A stretch of DNA of 29,385 bases, taken from a virus. Positions 21,874 to 29,385 of this stretch are shown one piece after another. Within the stretch, counting starts at the first letter, position 1. Every line of letters starts with the position of its first letter. The stretch is taken from positions 1 through 29,385 of IMG/VR virus record IMGVR_UViG_3300028735_000025. One strand, written 5' to 3'. A model generated the notes under the pieces. The model saw only the letters and a program-made list of their open reading frames with translations. It was not told the DNA's origin and did no database searches. Made by a program: the position numbers and the translations under genes.

Positions 21874-22279
21874 GGAATCTGGGCTCGGGCTGTCCGTGCA
21901 GGTTGATGACTCTGCCGGGACTCTCCGCAACATCAGCAACGACATCACCAACTGCAGCTGGCAGATGCCCAGCGACGTGCAGGATGTCACGGGCATTGAC
22001 AAGTCCGCCCGCGAGCGCCTGCACCTCCTCGCGGACTTCTCGGTCACCCTCAATGGCGTGTTCAACGATGCGGCCAACGCCTCGCATGCCGTGTTTAAGA
22101 ACTACCGCGTCCTCGCCGCGAACCAGCTGGGTCGGACCGTCACCATCACGCACAGCGGCCAGACCCTGACGAACGAGGTCCTGTTCACGGATTACCAGCT
22201 GACTCGCGAGGCGGGCGGCGCCCTGACGTGGAGCGCCCAGGGCCAGCTGTCCGACGGCACCGTCCCGGCGTGGAGCTAA
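21866..22279 (+). CDS. Major tail tube protein, 137 aa
   Basis: Hexameric rings of this protein build the tail tube. The beta-rich sequence (GLGLSVQVDDSAGTLRNISN, DITNCSWQMPSDVQDVTGID, RTVTITHSGQTLTNEVLFTD) and the position just before the frameshifted chaperone pair identify it; 130-150 aa is normal for compact tube proteins. ATG 21866 overlaps the end of the preceding gene by eight bases after CAGGGAGG. See also the longer paralogue at 20759-21496. Confidence 0.85.
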   Translation: MAKESGLGLSVQVDDSAGTLRNISNDITNCSWQMPSDVQDVTGIDKSARERLHLLADFSVTLNGVFNDAANASHAVFKNYRVLAANQLGRTVTITHSGQTLTNEVLFTDYQLTREAGGALTWSAQGQLSDGTVPAWS

Positions 22280-22284
22280 CCCGG

Positions 22285-22683
22285 ATGGGCTTTGAACTGC
22301 GCCGCGAGGTTGTCCTGACGTTCGAACCGCCATACGACGGACTGGAGATCCGGTGCTCGGCGACGGTCCCGGTCCGCCGGGTGTTCGAGCTGACTCGGGC
22401 CGCCGCCGAGGTCCCCGATGACGACGATGGCAGCGGGTTCGAGCGAGTCATGCAGCTGTGGGTGGACATCGTCCAGCCGCGCTGGAACGCCGAACTCGAC
22501 GGGCAGCCGGTGCCCTGCACCGCCCAGGCCATCGTCGACCTGTTGCCAGCCGAGCTGGCGTTTCGGCTCGTCCCGGCATGGCGCGATGCCGTAACCGGGG
22601 TTTCCGCCCCTTTGCCCGAGACCTCGCCAGATGGCGGGCCGGTGCCCAGTTTGGCGAGGTTGTCAACCCCCCTGCCGAGCTGA
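22285..22683 (+). CDS. Tail assembly chaperone, short form (lambda gpG-like), 132 aa
   Basis: Binds the tape measure protein and helps the tube polymerise around it. The gene lies between the tube and tape measure genes, ends soon after a slippery heptamer and has no close recognisable domain, as usual for this family. ATG 22285 gives MGFELRREVVLTFEPPYDGL; the ribosome binding site (GGAG) is rather distant. Core: VPVRRVFELTRAAAEVPDDD, then FERVMQLWVDIVQPRWNAEL and a C-terminal LLPAELAFRLVPAWRDAVTG. Without the shift it ends SLARLSTPLPS. Confidence 0.85.
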   Translation: MGFELRREVVLTFEPPYDGLEIRCSATVPVRRVFELTRAAAEVPDDDDGSGFERVMQLWVDIVQPRWNAELDGQPVPCTAQAIVDLLPAELAFRLVPAWRDAVTGVSAPLPETSPDGGPVPSLARLSTPLPS

Positions 22684-22814
22684 CCGAGGCGCTGGCGCTG
22701 CACGACATCTGCCGGGTGTATCCGGGTTATACTCCGGAAGAGGCGCTGGAGGCCCCGGCATGGGTGTTGCAGAACATCGCCATCCTGCGGACTGCGGGGG
22801 TGATTAATGGCTAA
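22285..22814 (+). CDS. Tail assembly chaperone, frameshifted long form (gpGT-like), about 176 aa
   Basis: Made by a -1 shift on the heptamer C CCT TTG at 22608-22614. Translation continues from 22614 in the -1 frame for 66 further residues beginning ARDLARWRAGAQFGEVVN and ending PAWVLQNIAILRTAGVING, with stop at 22812-22814. The -1 frame extension is well formed (LTEALALHDICRVYPGYTPE) and ends at the tape measure start, exactly as gpGT-type extensions do. The ratio of short to long product is usually fixed in tailed phages. Confidence 0.85.
22608..22614 (+). promoter_or_regulatory. Programmed -1 ribosomal frameshift site CCCTTTG
   Basis: The zero-frame codons are CCT TTG preceded by C, which is the canonical X XXY YYZ pattern. 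After slippage the tRNAs pair with CCC and TTT. The following GC-rich stretch could form a stimulatory structure, but none was modelled. Confidence 0.85.
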
Positions 22815-25800
22815 CGAGGTCCGGGTCGTCGTCAAAGCCGACACCGGTGGGGCGCGGCAGGAGATCCAGGGCTTTCAACAGGTCCTGCAGGGCTCGTTCC
22901 TCAACGCATCGAACATCGCTAAGGGCGCGCTGCTAGGCCTCGGCGCGGCGGGTGCCGGGGCGTTCGCGGGCGCCACCAAGGTCGCCGCGGATTTCGAGTT
23001 CCAGCTGTCGGCGGTCGCTGCAGTCAGCGGTGCCACAAAAAGCGAGATGGCAGGGCTGCGGCAAGAGGCCCTGAAAATCGGGGCGGACACGGCATACTCG
23101 GCCGGGCAGGCCACGTCCGCCATGGAGATTCTGGCCGCAAATGGTATTTCGGCAAAGGACATCATGGGCGGGGCGGCGAGGGCCGCAGCCGACCTCGCGG
23201 CAGCCGGTGGTACGTCGCTCGCTAACGCGGCGACCATCGCCTCAACCGCCATGGCGGTTTGGAACCTGCGCACTCAGGACCTGACGGATGTCGTTAACCG
23301 GCTGGCAGCTGCCGCCAATGTCAGCCGGTTTGGGGTGGAGGACATGGGGCAGGCGATCGCCATGGGCGGCGGCGTCGCGGCGGTGGCTGGCGTTTCGTTC
23401 TCCGACTTTGCGGCGACCATCGCCGCGACGGCCCAGTACTTTACGAGCGGCTCGGATGCAGGCACGTCGTTTAAAACGTTTCTGACCTCGCTGACCGGCA
23501 ACTCGGAAAAGGCCAAGGAAACGATTGCTGAGCTGGGGCTGGAGTTTTTTAACGCCCAGGGCCAGTTGAAACCGATGTCGGCCATCGTACAGGAACTGCA
23601 TGACAAACTGGGCGGGCTGAGCGCGCAGCAACAGACAGTCGCCCTCAAGACCATCTTTGGTAACGACGCATTCCGGACTGCGGCTGGACTCATGAAAATG
23701 ACCGGGGCCGAGTTCGAGGAGCTGTCCCGGAAAATGGGCGACACTAACGCGGCGGATGTCGCCAAGACCCGCATGACGAACCTGAAAGGCTCGATGGAGG
23801 AGCTGACCGGGTCGATTGAGTCACTGAGCATTAAACTCGGCTCGGTTGCCCTCCCCGCTCTGGCGGGCATGGCGGATGGCGCGACGCAGGCGGTCAACAT
23901 AATCAGCGGCCTGCCGACATCGACTCTCGCCACGGCCGCGGCGTTTACTGCCATCTCGGCTGCCGCCCCGGCGGCGGTGTCGGCCGTAAAGGCGCTGGCG
24001 AATGGCATCTCTGGCCTCGTCACATCCGGCAACCTCGCGAAACTCTCGCTGACTGGCATTGGGCTCGCCATCGGCGGCATCGCCACTGCGGCCGACCTCA
24101 TCCTCCAGAAGACCACCGGGCACGGCCTGTTTGAATGGATATTCGGCGACGTCGCCGGGGCCGAGCGGTTCGAGAAGGCAGCCGCGGCTCTGGAGGGCAG
24201 GTTCAAGGCGGCGGGCGAGGGCGCAGACCGCGCCAAGATCGCCATGGAGGAGGTGGCGGCGGCTGCCAGCCGGTGGGCCGATGCAGAGCGACAGTTGAAC
24301 GAGGCGGCGCAGAGCAACGGCAAACTGTACGAGCGGCAGGCGCAAATCTGGAAGTTCGGGGACGCGATGCGCGAGGCGGAGGCCGCAGTCCGGGCCGCCG
24401 GAAAGGCCATGGTCGACCAAAACGCCTCGGCCATGGACCTCTGGCGCACGTGGGCCGACCTGCCCCAGAAACTCAAGCCCGCGTTCGAGGAGGTAACCAA
24501 CCTCCAGAACATCCTGTCATCGCCAGAGTTCAAGAAGGCGTTTACCGAGATGGTTAACACTGGCGCCGATGAGATCGAGGCGCTGAAAGAAACCCTCCGG
24601 CAGACTGCCCCGGCCGCCGAGGCCTCAGCCTCGGCGGTAAAGACGCTCGGCGAGCAGTTCGATTTTGCCGGGAAATCTGCCGCCGAGGTTGACAAAATCC
24701 TCGATTCGCTGATCGCGAGGTTCGCGAGCGGTGAGGAAACCTACCGGCGCAACACGTTCCTGATGGCGCTGTATGGGGAGGAGCTGGCCGACCTTAAAGC
24801 CAAGGGTGACTCGCTGACTGCCGCAGAGCGGGAGCGGGTGCAGTGGCTGGAGGTGCAGATCCAGCGGCTCGGCGAGGTCAACAAGGCGATGGACGACAAC
24901 GCCAAGTCCGTCGAGTCAATGCGCACGTACCTCGTCGACGCGATGGGCGAGCAGGGTTTCGCCGGGTTCGTAGCGGCGATGGCGGCGGCGAAACGGGGGC
25001 ACGAGGAGCAGATCGACATCCTCGGCCGGGTCGGGCTGGCCTACGCGGCTCTGAAGGACGGTGACCTGGCGCGGTTCCGGCAGGCGATCCTCGACCTCCG
25101 AAATACGTTAACTCCCGAGGAGTTCCGTGAGCTGAGCATGGCTGCCGGGTCGGCCATCGCGCAGGGCATCGCCTACGGCATGTTTACGAACATCGGGCAG
25201 GTCGGCGCAGCGGCAGAGGCGCTGATGGATGCGGCGCTCGAGAACGAGGCGAGTGCGACCGCGCGCGGCCAGTCGGTTGGACAGGCGATCGGGCAGGGTG
25301 TCGCACAGGGGATGAACTCGCCGAGCGTCATGAGTACGGTGGCGGCGGCGGCGAACAACATCATCTCCTCCATCCGCAGTGTGCTCGGTATTCACTCGCC
25401 GTCGCAGGTCGCGCGTGATCAGGTCGGTAAGCCAGTGGGGCAGGGCATCGGGCAGGGCATCCCCGAAGGGCTGCGACAGGAGTACATACAGGTCATGGTA
25501 GCGATCACCGAGCTGCGGGAGCGGATGCAGCAGGCGCTCGACATCGGCGACAAAATCGGCGCGGCGATCATCCAGAAAACCATCGAGTCGTTCCAGTCCC
25601 GCATGGCTGAAATCGCGACCGCGGCCCAGAACGACGTCGGCCAGCCGACCGGTAACAGCGTTGTCGAGGGCATCCTCGACATCCTTAAGAAGCGCCAGGC
25701 CGACATCGAGAACCAGATCCGCGAGCTGCGCGAGAAACTGAAAGTGGCGGCGGCCGAGGTCGGCGGCGAGGCGGGCGCGGCGATGATTCGCGGGATGATC

Positions 25801-26439
25801 GCTCAGCTGCAGAAACAGGCGGGCGAGGTTGCGCAGGCGATTAAGGACGTGCAGTCCGGGAAAGGCTACGCGCCGGGCGAGACGCTCCCCGCCCCGCCGG
25901 GCGACAACATCAGTTACGAGCTCGGCAATGATGGCAAGTGGTATCCCCGGGGGCAGGTCCCGCCGGACAAGCAGCTGGTCACGAAACCTGTAACGTATCC
26001 GGTCGGCAGTGTCGTCGGCGGCGCCGGGACTGGCCTAAAGGTTTACGATACTGCGGTCACCATCCCGCCGAACGACGGCTCGGTTTGGGAGCCATGGGAG
26101 GTAAACGGCATCACCGTGTATGTCCCGCGCGGTTACCGGCCGCCCGACATCTCCGCCACGCCAATCATGACCGGGGCGAACGGCCAGCGACTCGTGTGGG
26201 TTGAGTCGCTTAAGGCATGGGTCGACCCCAGCATGGCGCAGGGCGTACAAGGCATGACCCCGCGGCAGTGGGCTGCCAGCATGACCCCGCAGCCGTGGAG
26301 CGGGCCGCCGCAGAGTTCTGTCTATTACGGCTCGACTCAGCCGCTGCAGGTCAGCATCGAGATCGATGGCCAACAGGTCGCGCGGGCTATCCTCCCGGAC
26401 ATCATCGCTGAGGCCGAGCGGCAGGGGGTGACACTGTGA
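22807..26439 (+). CDS. Tape measure protein, 1210 aa
   Basis: Sets tail length and is ejected with DNA. The N-terminal part (about 60-380) is a TP901-type tape measure domain: VAADFEFQLSAVAAVSGATK, ALKIGADTAYSAGQATSAME, TIFGNDAFRTAAGLMKM and TRMTNLKGSMEELTGSIESL. Next is a hydrophobic, alanine-rich segment (TAAAFTAISAAAPAAVSAV, LTGIGLAIGGIATAADLIL) that may cross the host membrane. Then come coiled coils, the repeated G-Q-x-x-G-Q-G segments with LGIHSPSQ (about 860), and two copies of a 71-residue unit (873-943 and 944-1014). If about 1.5 angstrom per residue holds, the tail is about 180 nm long. ATG 22807 overlaps the chaperone stop. Confidence 0.95.
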   Translation: MANEVRVVVKADTGGARQEIQGFQQVLQGSFLNASNIAKGALLGLGAAGAGAFAGATKVAADFEFQLSAVAAVSGATKSEMAGLRQEALKIGADTAYSAGQATSAMEILAANGISAKDIMGGAARAAADLAAAGGTSLANAATIASTAMAVWNLRTQDLTDVVNRLAAAANVSRFGVEDMGQAIAMGGGVAAVAGVSFSDFAATIAATAQYFTSGSDAGTSFKTFLTSLTGNSEKAKETIAELGLEFFNAQGQLKPMSAIVQELHDKLGGLSAQQQTVALKTIFGNDAFRTAAGLMKMTGAEFEELSRKMGDTNAADVAKTRMTNLKGSMEELTGSIESLSIKLGSVALPALAGMADGATQAVNIISGLPTSTLATAAAFTAISAAAPAAVSAVKALANGISGLVTSGNLAKLSLTGIGLAIGGIATAADLILQKTTGHGLFEWIFGDVAGAERFEKAAAALEGRFKAAGEGADRAKIAMEEVAAAASRWADAERQLNEAAQSNGKLYERQAQIWKFGDAMREAEAAVRAAGKAMVDQNASAMDLWRTWADLPQKLKPAFEEVTNLQNILSSPEFKKAFTEMVNTGADEIEALKETLRQTAPAAEASASAVKTLGEQFDFAGKSAAEVDKILDSLIARFASGEETYRRNTFLMALYGEELADLKAKGDSLTAAERERVQWLEVQIQRLGEVNKAMDDNAKSVESMRTYLVDAMGEQGFAGFVAAMAAAKRGHEEQIDILGRVGLAYAALKDGDLARFRQAILDLRNTLTPEEFRELSMAAGSAIAQGIAYGMFTNIGQVGAAAEALMDAALENEASATARGQSVGQAIGQGVAQGMNSPSVMSTVAAAANNIISSIRSVLGIHSPSQVARDQVGKPVGQGIGQGIPEGLRQEYIQVMVAITELRERMQQALDIGDKIGAAIIQKTIESFQSRMAEIATAAQNDVGQPTGNSVVEGILDILKKRQADIENQIRELREKLKVAAAEVGGEAGAAMIRGMIAQLQKQAGEVAQAIKDVQSGKGYAPGETLPAPPGDNISYELGNDGKWYPRGQVPPDKQLVTKPVTYPVGSVVGGAGTGLKVYDTAVTIPPNDGSVWEPWEVNGITVYVPRGYRPPDISATPIMTGANGQRLVWVESLKAWVDPSMAQGVQGMTPRQWAASMTPQPWSGPPQSSVYYGSTQPLQVSIEIDGQQVARAILPDIIAEAERQGVTL
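25423..25848 (+). repeat. Two tandem diverged copies of a 213-bp unit in the tape measure gene
   Basis: Copies span 25423-25635 and 25636-25848. At protein level VGKPVGQGIGQGIPEGL aligns with VGQPTGNSVVEGILDIL, ITELRERMQQALDIGDKIGA with IRELREKLKVAAAEVGGEAG, and IIQKTIESFQSRMAEIATAA with MIRGMIAQLQKQAGEVAQAI. The unit is an exact multiple of three and lies in the predicted coiled-coil part. Tape measure repeats can change tail length. Confidence 0.6.
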
Positions 26440-26804
26440 CCGCCGATTTCCGGGTCGATGGCAACCCTCTCCCCGCGCCTGCATCGGTCATCATCCTCCC
26501 GCAGGTACTGGCCGACTCGGCCCGCGGACTCGATGGAACGCTCCACGTCGATTACCGCGCAACCAAGCGTCATCTGCGAGTTCAATGGACAATACTCTCG
26601 CCCGCCGACATGCAGGCGGTCCAGGCGGTGTTGACCCCGTTTCGTGTCGTTCAGCTGAGCTGGGAGGAACCAAGCGGTACGGTAACCATCTCCGCCATCC
26701 CCCAGCTGGTTAACCGCGGCCTCTCCGCCGGGCGCAGCAAGTGGGACAGCGCGGCGCAGCGCTGGTGGTGGGCCGACGTGCAGGTCGAGTTCGAGGAGGT
26801 GTGA
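26436..26804 (+). CDS. Distal tail / tail-tip protein, 122 aa
   Basis: The GTG at 26436 overlaps the tape measure stop (GTGA). The product is beta-rich: ADFRVDGNPLPAPASVIILP, TLHVDYRATKRHLRVQWTIL, then SPADMQAVQAVLTPF and VVQLSWEEPSGTVTISAIPQ, ending RWWWADVQVEFEEV. A shape like this directly after the tape measure gene suggests a small distal-tail-type ring protein that starts the tube at the tip. Length is short for distal tail proteins (about 250 aa), so only a galectin-free core may be present. No motif is decisive. Confidence 0.6.
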   Translation: MTADFRVDGNPLPAPASVIILPQVLADSARGLDGTLHVDYRATKRHLRVQWTILSPADMQAVQAVLTPFRVVQLSWEEPSGTVTISAIPQLVNRGLSAGRSKWDSAAQRWWWADVQVEFEEV

Positions 26805-26805
26805 G

Positions 26806-28560
26806 GTGCGGGAGGCGTCGACGGCGCACGTTGCGGCGATGGCTGCCCCGGTGCGTCAACTGGAGGTTGAGGCCGAGCTGGTGCTCGGCGGCCTCTACCC
26901 GCTCGACGCGCCCCCGCCGGTGACGGTCAGCTGGACGCTGCCGCGCATCTCGCACACGGCGCAGCTCGTCGACGGGCTCACCGGCGTGCCGCGCCGCTAC
27001 GCGGTGCTCGGCCAGTGGGTGGTCGGCTCGGCAGACTGGGGCCTCGCTCCGTCGGACGGGATGCAGCAGATGGGCGCATGGGGTGAGGCCGGCTACGTCG
27101 GCGGTGCCGGCGACACGCTCACCCCGCCCGCTGTCATCACCGTCACATGGCCCGCGCCCCGCGAGGCGGTTGCCGTGACGGTCGCGGCGGACGAGCGCTG
27201 GCCAGGGAAGCCGACCGCGTGGACGGCCGTCCTCAAACTCTCCGGCACGCCCGTGGCCACCGTGACCGGCGGCGGCCAGCATCGCCAGACGGTGCCGCTC
27301 CCGTCGGCGCCCGTGCTCGGCGACGAGCTGATCGTCACCATCACCGGGTGGACGCAGGGCGAGCGGGTGCGGGTGGTCGAGGCCTCGACGGTGGACACCG
27401 TCCGCTGGACCGGCGTGCAGCTGGTAAGCGTCAGCCACCTGCAGGAGGTCGTCAGCGAGGCAGGCGAGCTGTCGGCTGACGAGACAGCGGTGCAGGTGCT
27501 CGGCACCGGTGACCTACCCGAGCTCGAGGAGCGGCTGATGCGGCAGCCGGCGCGGCTGCAGGCGAGCATCGGCCCGGCCGGGCTCGACCTCATGCACCTC
27601 CCGCCGATGTGGACGCGCTCGGTGCGGCGCCAGCAGAGCGGGCGGCTGGACCTCCGGGCGGAGGATGTGGTCAGCCTGCTCTACGGGCGGGAGTTCCGGG
27701 GCCTCGAACCGACCCAGAGCATCAGCGTCGGCGACGTGGTGCGGGCGGTCCTCGCCGACATCCCGTCATCGCTGTGGGTGGTCGACACGGCGCTCGACAG
27801 CGAGGTGCTGCCGTGGGCGTCGCTCCCCGCCCAGCGGGTGCGCCCGGCGCTGGCGGCGCTGGTCGTGCCGCTCGACCTCACTGTGCTCACCGACTCGGCG
27901 GGTCGCCTCGTCGTGCGGCGGCTCGGCACCCCGTCGTCGTGGCTGCCCATCTCGCCGTCGGATGTCTACGACGCCGAGCGGCCGATCGACGACCAGCGGC
28001 TGGCGACGAGGGTGGTGGTGCGCTGGGGACCGCTCCAGCTGGCGCCGTCAGCGCAGCTGGCGCAGTGGTCTGGGACGCTGTCGGGGCAACAGGTCATCTC
28101 CCTCGGCTGGGACCAGCCGGCCCGTAACCGCTCGGTGCAGCTCACCGGCTGCACGCTGGTCTCGACCATCGAGGACAGCCCATGCCGCTGGGCCGGGACC
28201 GTGACCGGGAGCGGCTCGGCGTCCGTCGCGGTCAGCGGGCAGGTGCTTATCCGCCAGTTCGAGGCGGAGGCGGCCGCCGAGGACGAGCTGGCGACCATCC
28301 GCTACGGCGAGCGTGTGCTGAGGGCCGACCACTTGCTAGTCCAGTCGCAATTGCAGGCGCAGGCGCTCGCCGATCGGTTGCTGGCCGAACGCTCGTCGCC
28401 GCGGTCGCGGCTGGTGCTCGACTGGCGCGGCGACCTGCGGCTCGAGCCCGGCGACGGCATCAGCTGGCAGGGCGACCACTGGATCATCGAGCGGATCGAA
28501 ACGCGCCTGGAGGGCCGATTAACTCAGCGCCTCGTTTGCATCCCGGGAGGTCAAACATGA
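26806..28560 (+). CDS. Tail-tip / baseplate hub-like protein, 584 aa
   Basis: Probably the tail hub or a tail-associated adsorption component, from position after the tape measure and size. Residues 1-200 are beta-rich domains (VTVSWTLPRISHTAQLVDGL, VITVTWPAPREAVAVTVAAD). The middle, with QEVVSEAGELSADETAVQVL and GRLDLRAEDVVSLLYGREFR, and the C-terminal part with DVYDAERPIDDQRLATRVVV and LADRLLAERSSPRSRLVLDW and a final GDGISWQGDHWIIERIE, look like hub proteins of siphoviruses. GTG 26806 follows GAGGAGGTGTGAG. Composition differs from its neighbours: no TTT occurs before the last 20 codons and TTA/TAA words are scarce. This suggests that the gene was exchanged horizontally. Confidence 0.75.
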   Translation: MREASTAHVAAMAAPVRQLEVEAELVLGGLYPLDAPPPVTVSWTLPRISHTAQLVDGLTGVPRRYAVLGQWVVGSADWGLAPSDGMQQMGAWGEAGYVGGAGDTLTPPAVITVTWPAPREAVAVTVAADERWPGKPTAWTAVLKLSGTPVATVTGGGQHRQTVPLPSAPVLGDELIVTITGWTQGERVRVVEASTVDTVRWTGVQLVSVSHLQEVVSEAGELSADETAVQVLGTGDLPELEERLMRQPARLQASIGPAGLDLMHLPPMWTRSVRRQQSGRLDLRAEDVVSLLYGREFRGLEPTQSISVGDVVRAVLADIPSSLWVVDTALDSEVLPWASLPAQRVRPALAALVVPLDLTVLTDSAGRLVVRRLGTPSSWLPISPSDVYDAERPIDDQRLATRVVVRWGPLQLAPSAQLAQWSGTLSGQQVISLGWDQPARNRSVQLTGCTLVSTIEDSPCRWAGTVTGSGSASVAVSGQVLIRQFEAEAAAEDELATIRYGERVLRADHLLVQSQLQAQALADRLLAERSSPRSRLVLDWRGDLRLEPGDGISWQGDHWIIERIETRLEGRLTQRLVCIPGGQT

Positions 28561-28835
28561 CGCGCATCTGGCTGAGCCCCGAGAACGTAACCGCACCCGA
28601 CCTTAACGCGCTGGAGGCCGCACTCGACGCCACCGAGGCGGGGGTTGCGCAATCTGCCGGGGACCTGTTTACTGGGGTTGGTTCAGGTGTGTTAGCCCGT
28701 ATTCCCATTGGGAGCAACGGGCAGGCGCTTACGGTGATGTCCGGCACCCCGGCATGGGCGCCCGCGCCGGAACCGGACCGAACTGAGGACCTCGCCCTGC
28801 CGACATGGTGGGCACCCACGGAGGGTTACCGATGA
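28557..28835 (+). CDS. Small tail-tip protein, 92 aa (tandem paralogue of the next gene)
   Basis: ATG 28557 follows CGGGAGGTCAAAC and overlaps the hub stop. The product has a helix NVTAPDLNALEAALDATEAG, then LARIPIGSNGQALTVMSGTP and AWAP, a short motif frequent in phage tail-fibre and collar proteins, and an acidic Trp-rich tail. The next protein has the same layout, so the pair arose by duplication. It probably contributes to a tail tip or side fibre; no adhesin domain is visible. Confidence 0.7.
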   Translation: MTRIWLSPENVTAPDLNALEAALDATEAGVAQSAGDLFTGVGSGVLARIPIGSNGQALTVMSGTPAWAPAPEPDRTEDLALPTWWAPTEGYR

Positions 28836-29095
28836 GCTGGCAGACTCCGAAGACCAACTGGCAGATAGGCGACATCGTTGGTGATGACGACCTCAACCGC
28901 ATCGAGGGCAACCTCGCCGAGACAGGCCCGGCGAAGGTCGCGGCCGCCGGGGACTTGGTTGTCGCCGCCGGACCAAACGCCCTCCAGCGGTTGCCCGTCG
29001 GGACGAGCGGGCAGGTGCTGGTGGTGTCCGGCGGCATGCCCGCATGGAGTGACATCGTGCCCGACGAGCACCTCGCGATGTGGGGGATGGTCTGA
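28832..29095 (+). CDS. Small tail-tip protein, 87 aa (tandem paralogue of the previous gene)
   Basis: ATG 28832 overlaps the previous stop (ATGA). It starts MSWQTPKTNWQIGDIVGDDD with DLNRIEGNLAET, then LQRLPVGTSGQVLVVSGGMP and AWSD, matching LARIPIGSNGQALTVMSGTP of its neighbour. The first helix resembles the trimer-forming segment D-x-N-R-I-E-x-N seen in many phage tail-fibre proteins. Short fibre or tip component is the best guess. Confidence 0.72.
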   Translation: MSWQTPKTNWQIGDIVGDDDLNRIEGNLAETGPAKVAAAGDLVVAAGPNALQRLPVGTSGQVLVVSGGMPAWSDIVPDEHLAMWGMV

Positions 29096-29385
29096 TGCCG
29101 AGAGAGATCTACACCGGCGGGCCGCCCATCAGCGGCCTCGGGACGTCGATGACCGACATCATCGGCACCGTGCCGCCCGGCGAGGTGGTGCAGGTTCGGG
29201 TGGCCGTGACCAACCGCTCGACGTCGATGACCACGCTCCGGGTAAGCATCACCGACGCCAGCAACACCGAGCTGGCCCGGCGCATCCATGACGTGGCCAT
29301 CGACCCGGGGGCGGTGCTTGAGTTTGACGTCCGGCTCGTCGGCGGCCAGAAGCTCCGCGGGCAGGCCGGGGCAGCCAACGCGCTC
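29095..29385 (+). CDS. Beta-sandwich tail-associated protein, partial at the window edge
   Basis: ATG 29095 shares its A with the preceding stop (TGATG); 97 codons are visible and no stop is reached. The sequence PREIYTGGPPISGLGTSMTD, then VPPGEVVQVRVAVTNRSTSM and ITDASNTELARRIHDVAIDP with PGAVLEFDVRLVGGQ, is typical of small beta-sandwich receptor-binding or tail-tip proteins in siphoviruses. The rest lies outside the window. Confidence 0.75.
   Translation, partial: MPREIYTGGPPISGLGTSMTDIIGTVPPGEVVQVRVAVTNRSTSMTTLRVSITDASNTELARRIHDVAIDPGAVLEFDVRLVGGQKLRGQAGAANAL

Noticed and set aside
23274-24695. A 473-codon open frame on the minus strand opposite the tape measure gene.
   Set aside because: Ala/Ser-rich shadow of the tape measure coding frame, without ribosome binding site or domain.
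1-29385. Search by eye for tRNA genes, CRISPR arrays, insertion sequences, integrase and lysis genes.
   Set aside because: None could be supported; the only regular repeats are the 10-11-bp array, which lacks the spacers of a CRISPR locus, and the short coding repeats listed.

Overview
The window is a contiguous piece of a tailed double-stranded DNA phage or prophage with an HK97-type head and a long tail with a tape measure (siphovirus-like). It is high-GC, densely packed, and most genes have a strong AGGAGG-type ribosome binding site. No host gene, tRNA, integrase, attachment site or lysis gene is visible, so neither host nor lifestyle can be fixed. Promoter boxes of the TTGACA / TATAAT kind and the strong Shine-Dalgarno sites point to a high-GC bacterial host, for example an actinobacterium or a member of the Chloroflexota; this is only a guess. 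Both ends are cut inside genes (a cytosine methyltransferase on the left, a tail-associated protein on the right).

Layout. Positions 1-7776 form a leftward early/replication arm. Read in its own direction it holds a VRR-NUC nuclease, a coiled-coil early protein, a newly noticed 25-residue membrane peptide, a Cys-rich protein, a primase-polymerase, a superfamily 1 helicase, several small unknown proteins, an XRE-type helix-turn-helix regulator and a C5 cytosine methyltransferase. Two internal promoters (near 2403-2431 and 1838-1869) carry the same 13-bp dyad just upstream of the -10 box, probably the operator of the nearby regulator. Positions 7777-8121 are the divergent control region. It contains ten short repeat units, five per arm and head-to-head, spaced at about one helical turn, then a perfect 24-bp inverted repeat that abuts a sigma70-like rightward promoter.

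Positions 8122-29385 form one rightward transcription unit with mostly overlapping genes. First comes a SNF2 helicase and small proteins, then an unusual cassette: ParB-like protein, glycosyltransferase, IbrA-like PAPS-reductase-family protein and IbrB-like ParB protein. Packaging and head genes follow (HNH nuclease, small and large terminase, portal, prohead protease, major capsid protein, connectors). The tail genes include a tail terminator, two related tail tube proteins, a tail assembly chaperone with a programmed -1 frameshift at CCCTTTG, a 1210-residue tape measure protein and tail-tip or baseplate proteins.

The points most worth a second look are the phased repeat array, the ParB/glycosyltransferase/IbrA/IbrB cassette, the shared-dyad promoter pair, and the methyltransferase end, where two reading frames both resemble methyltransferase C-termini.
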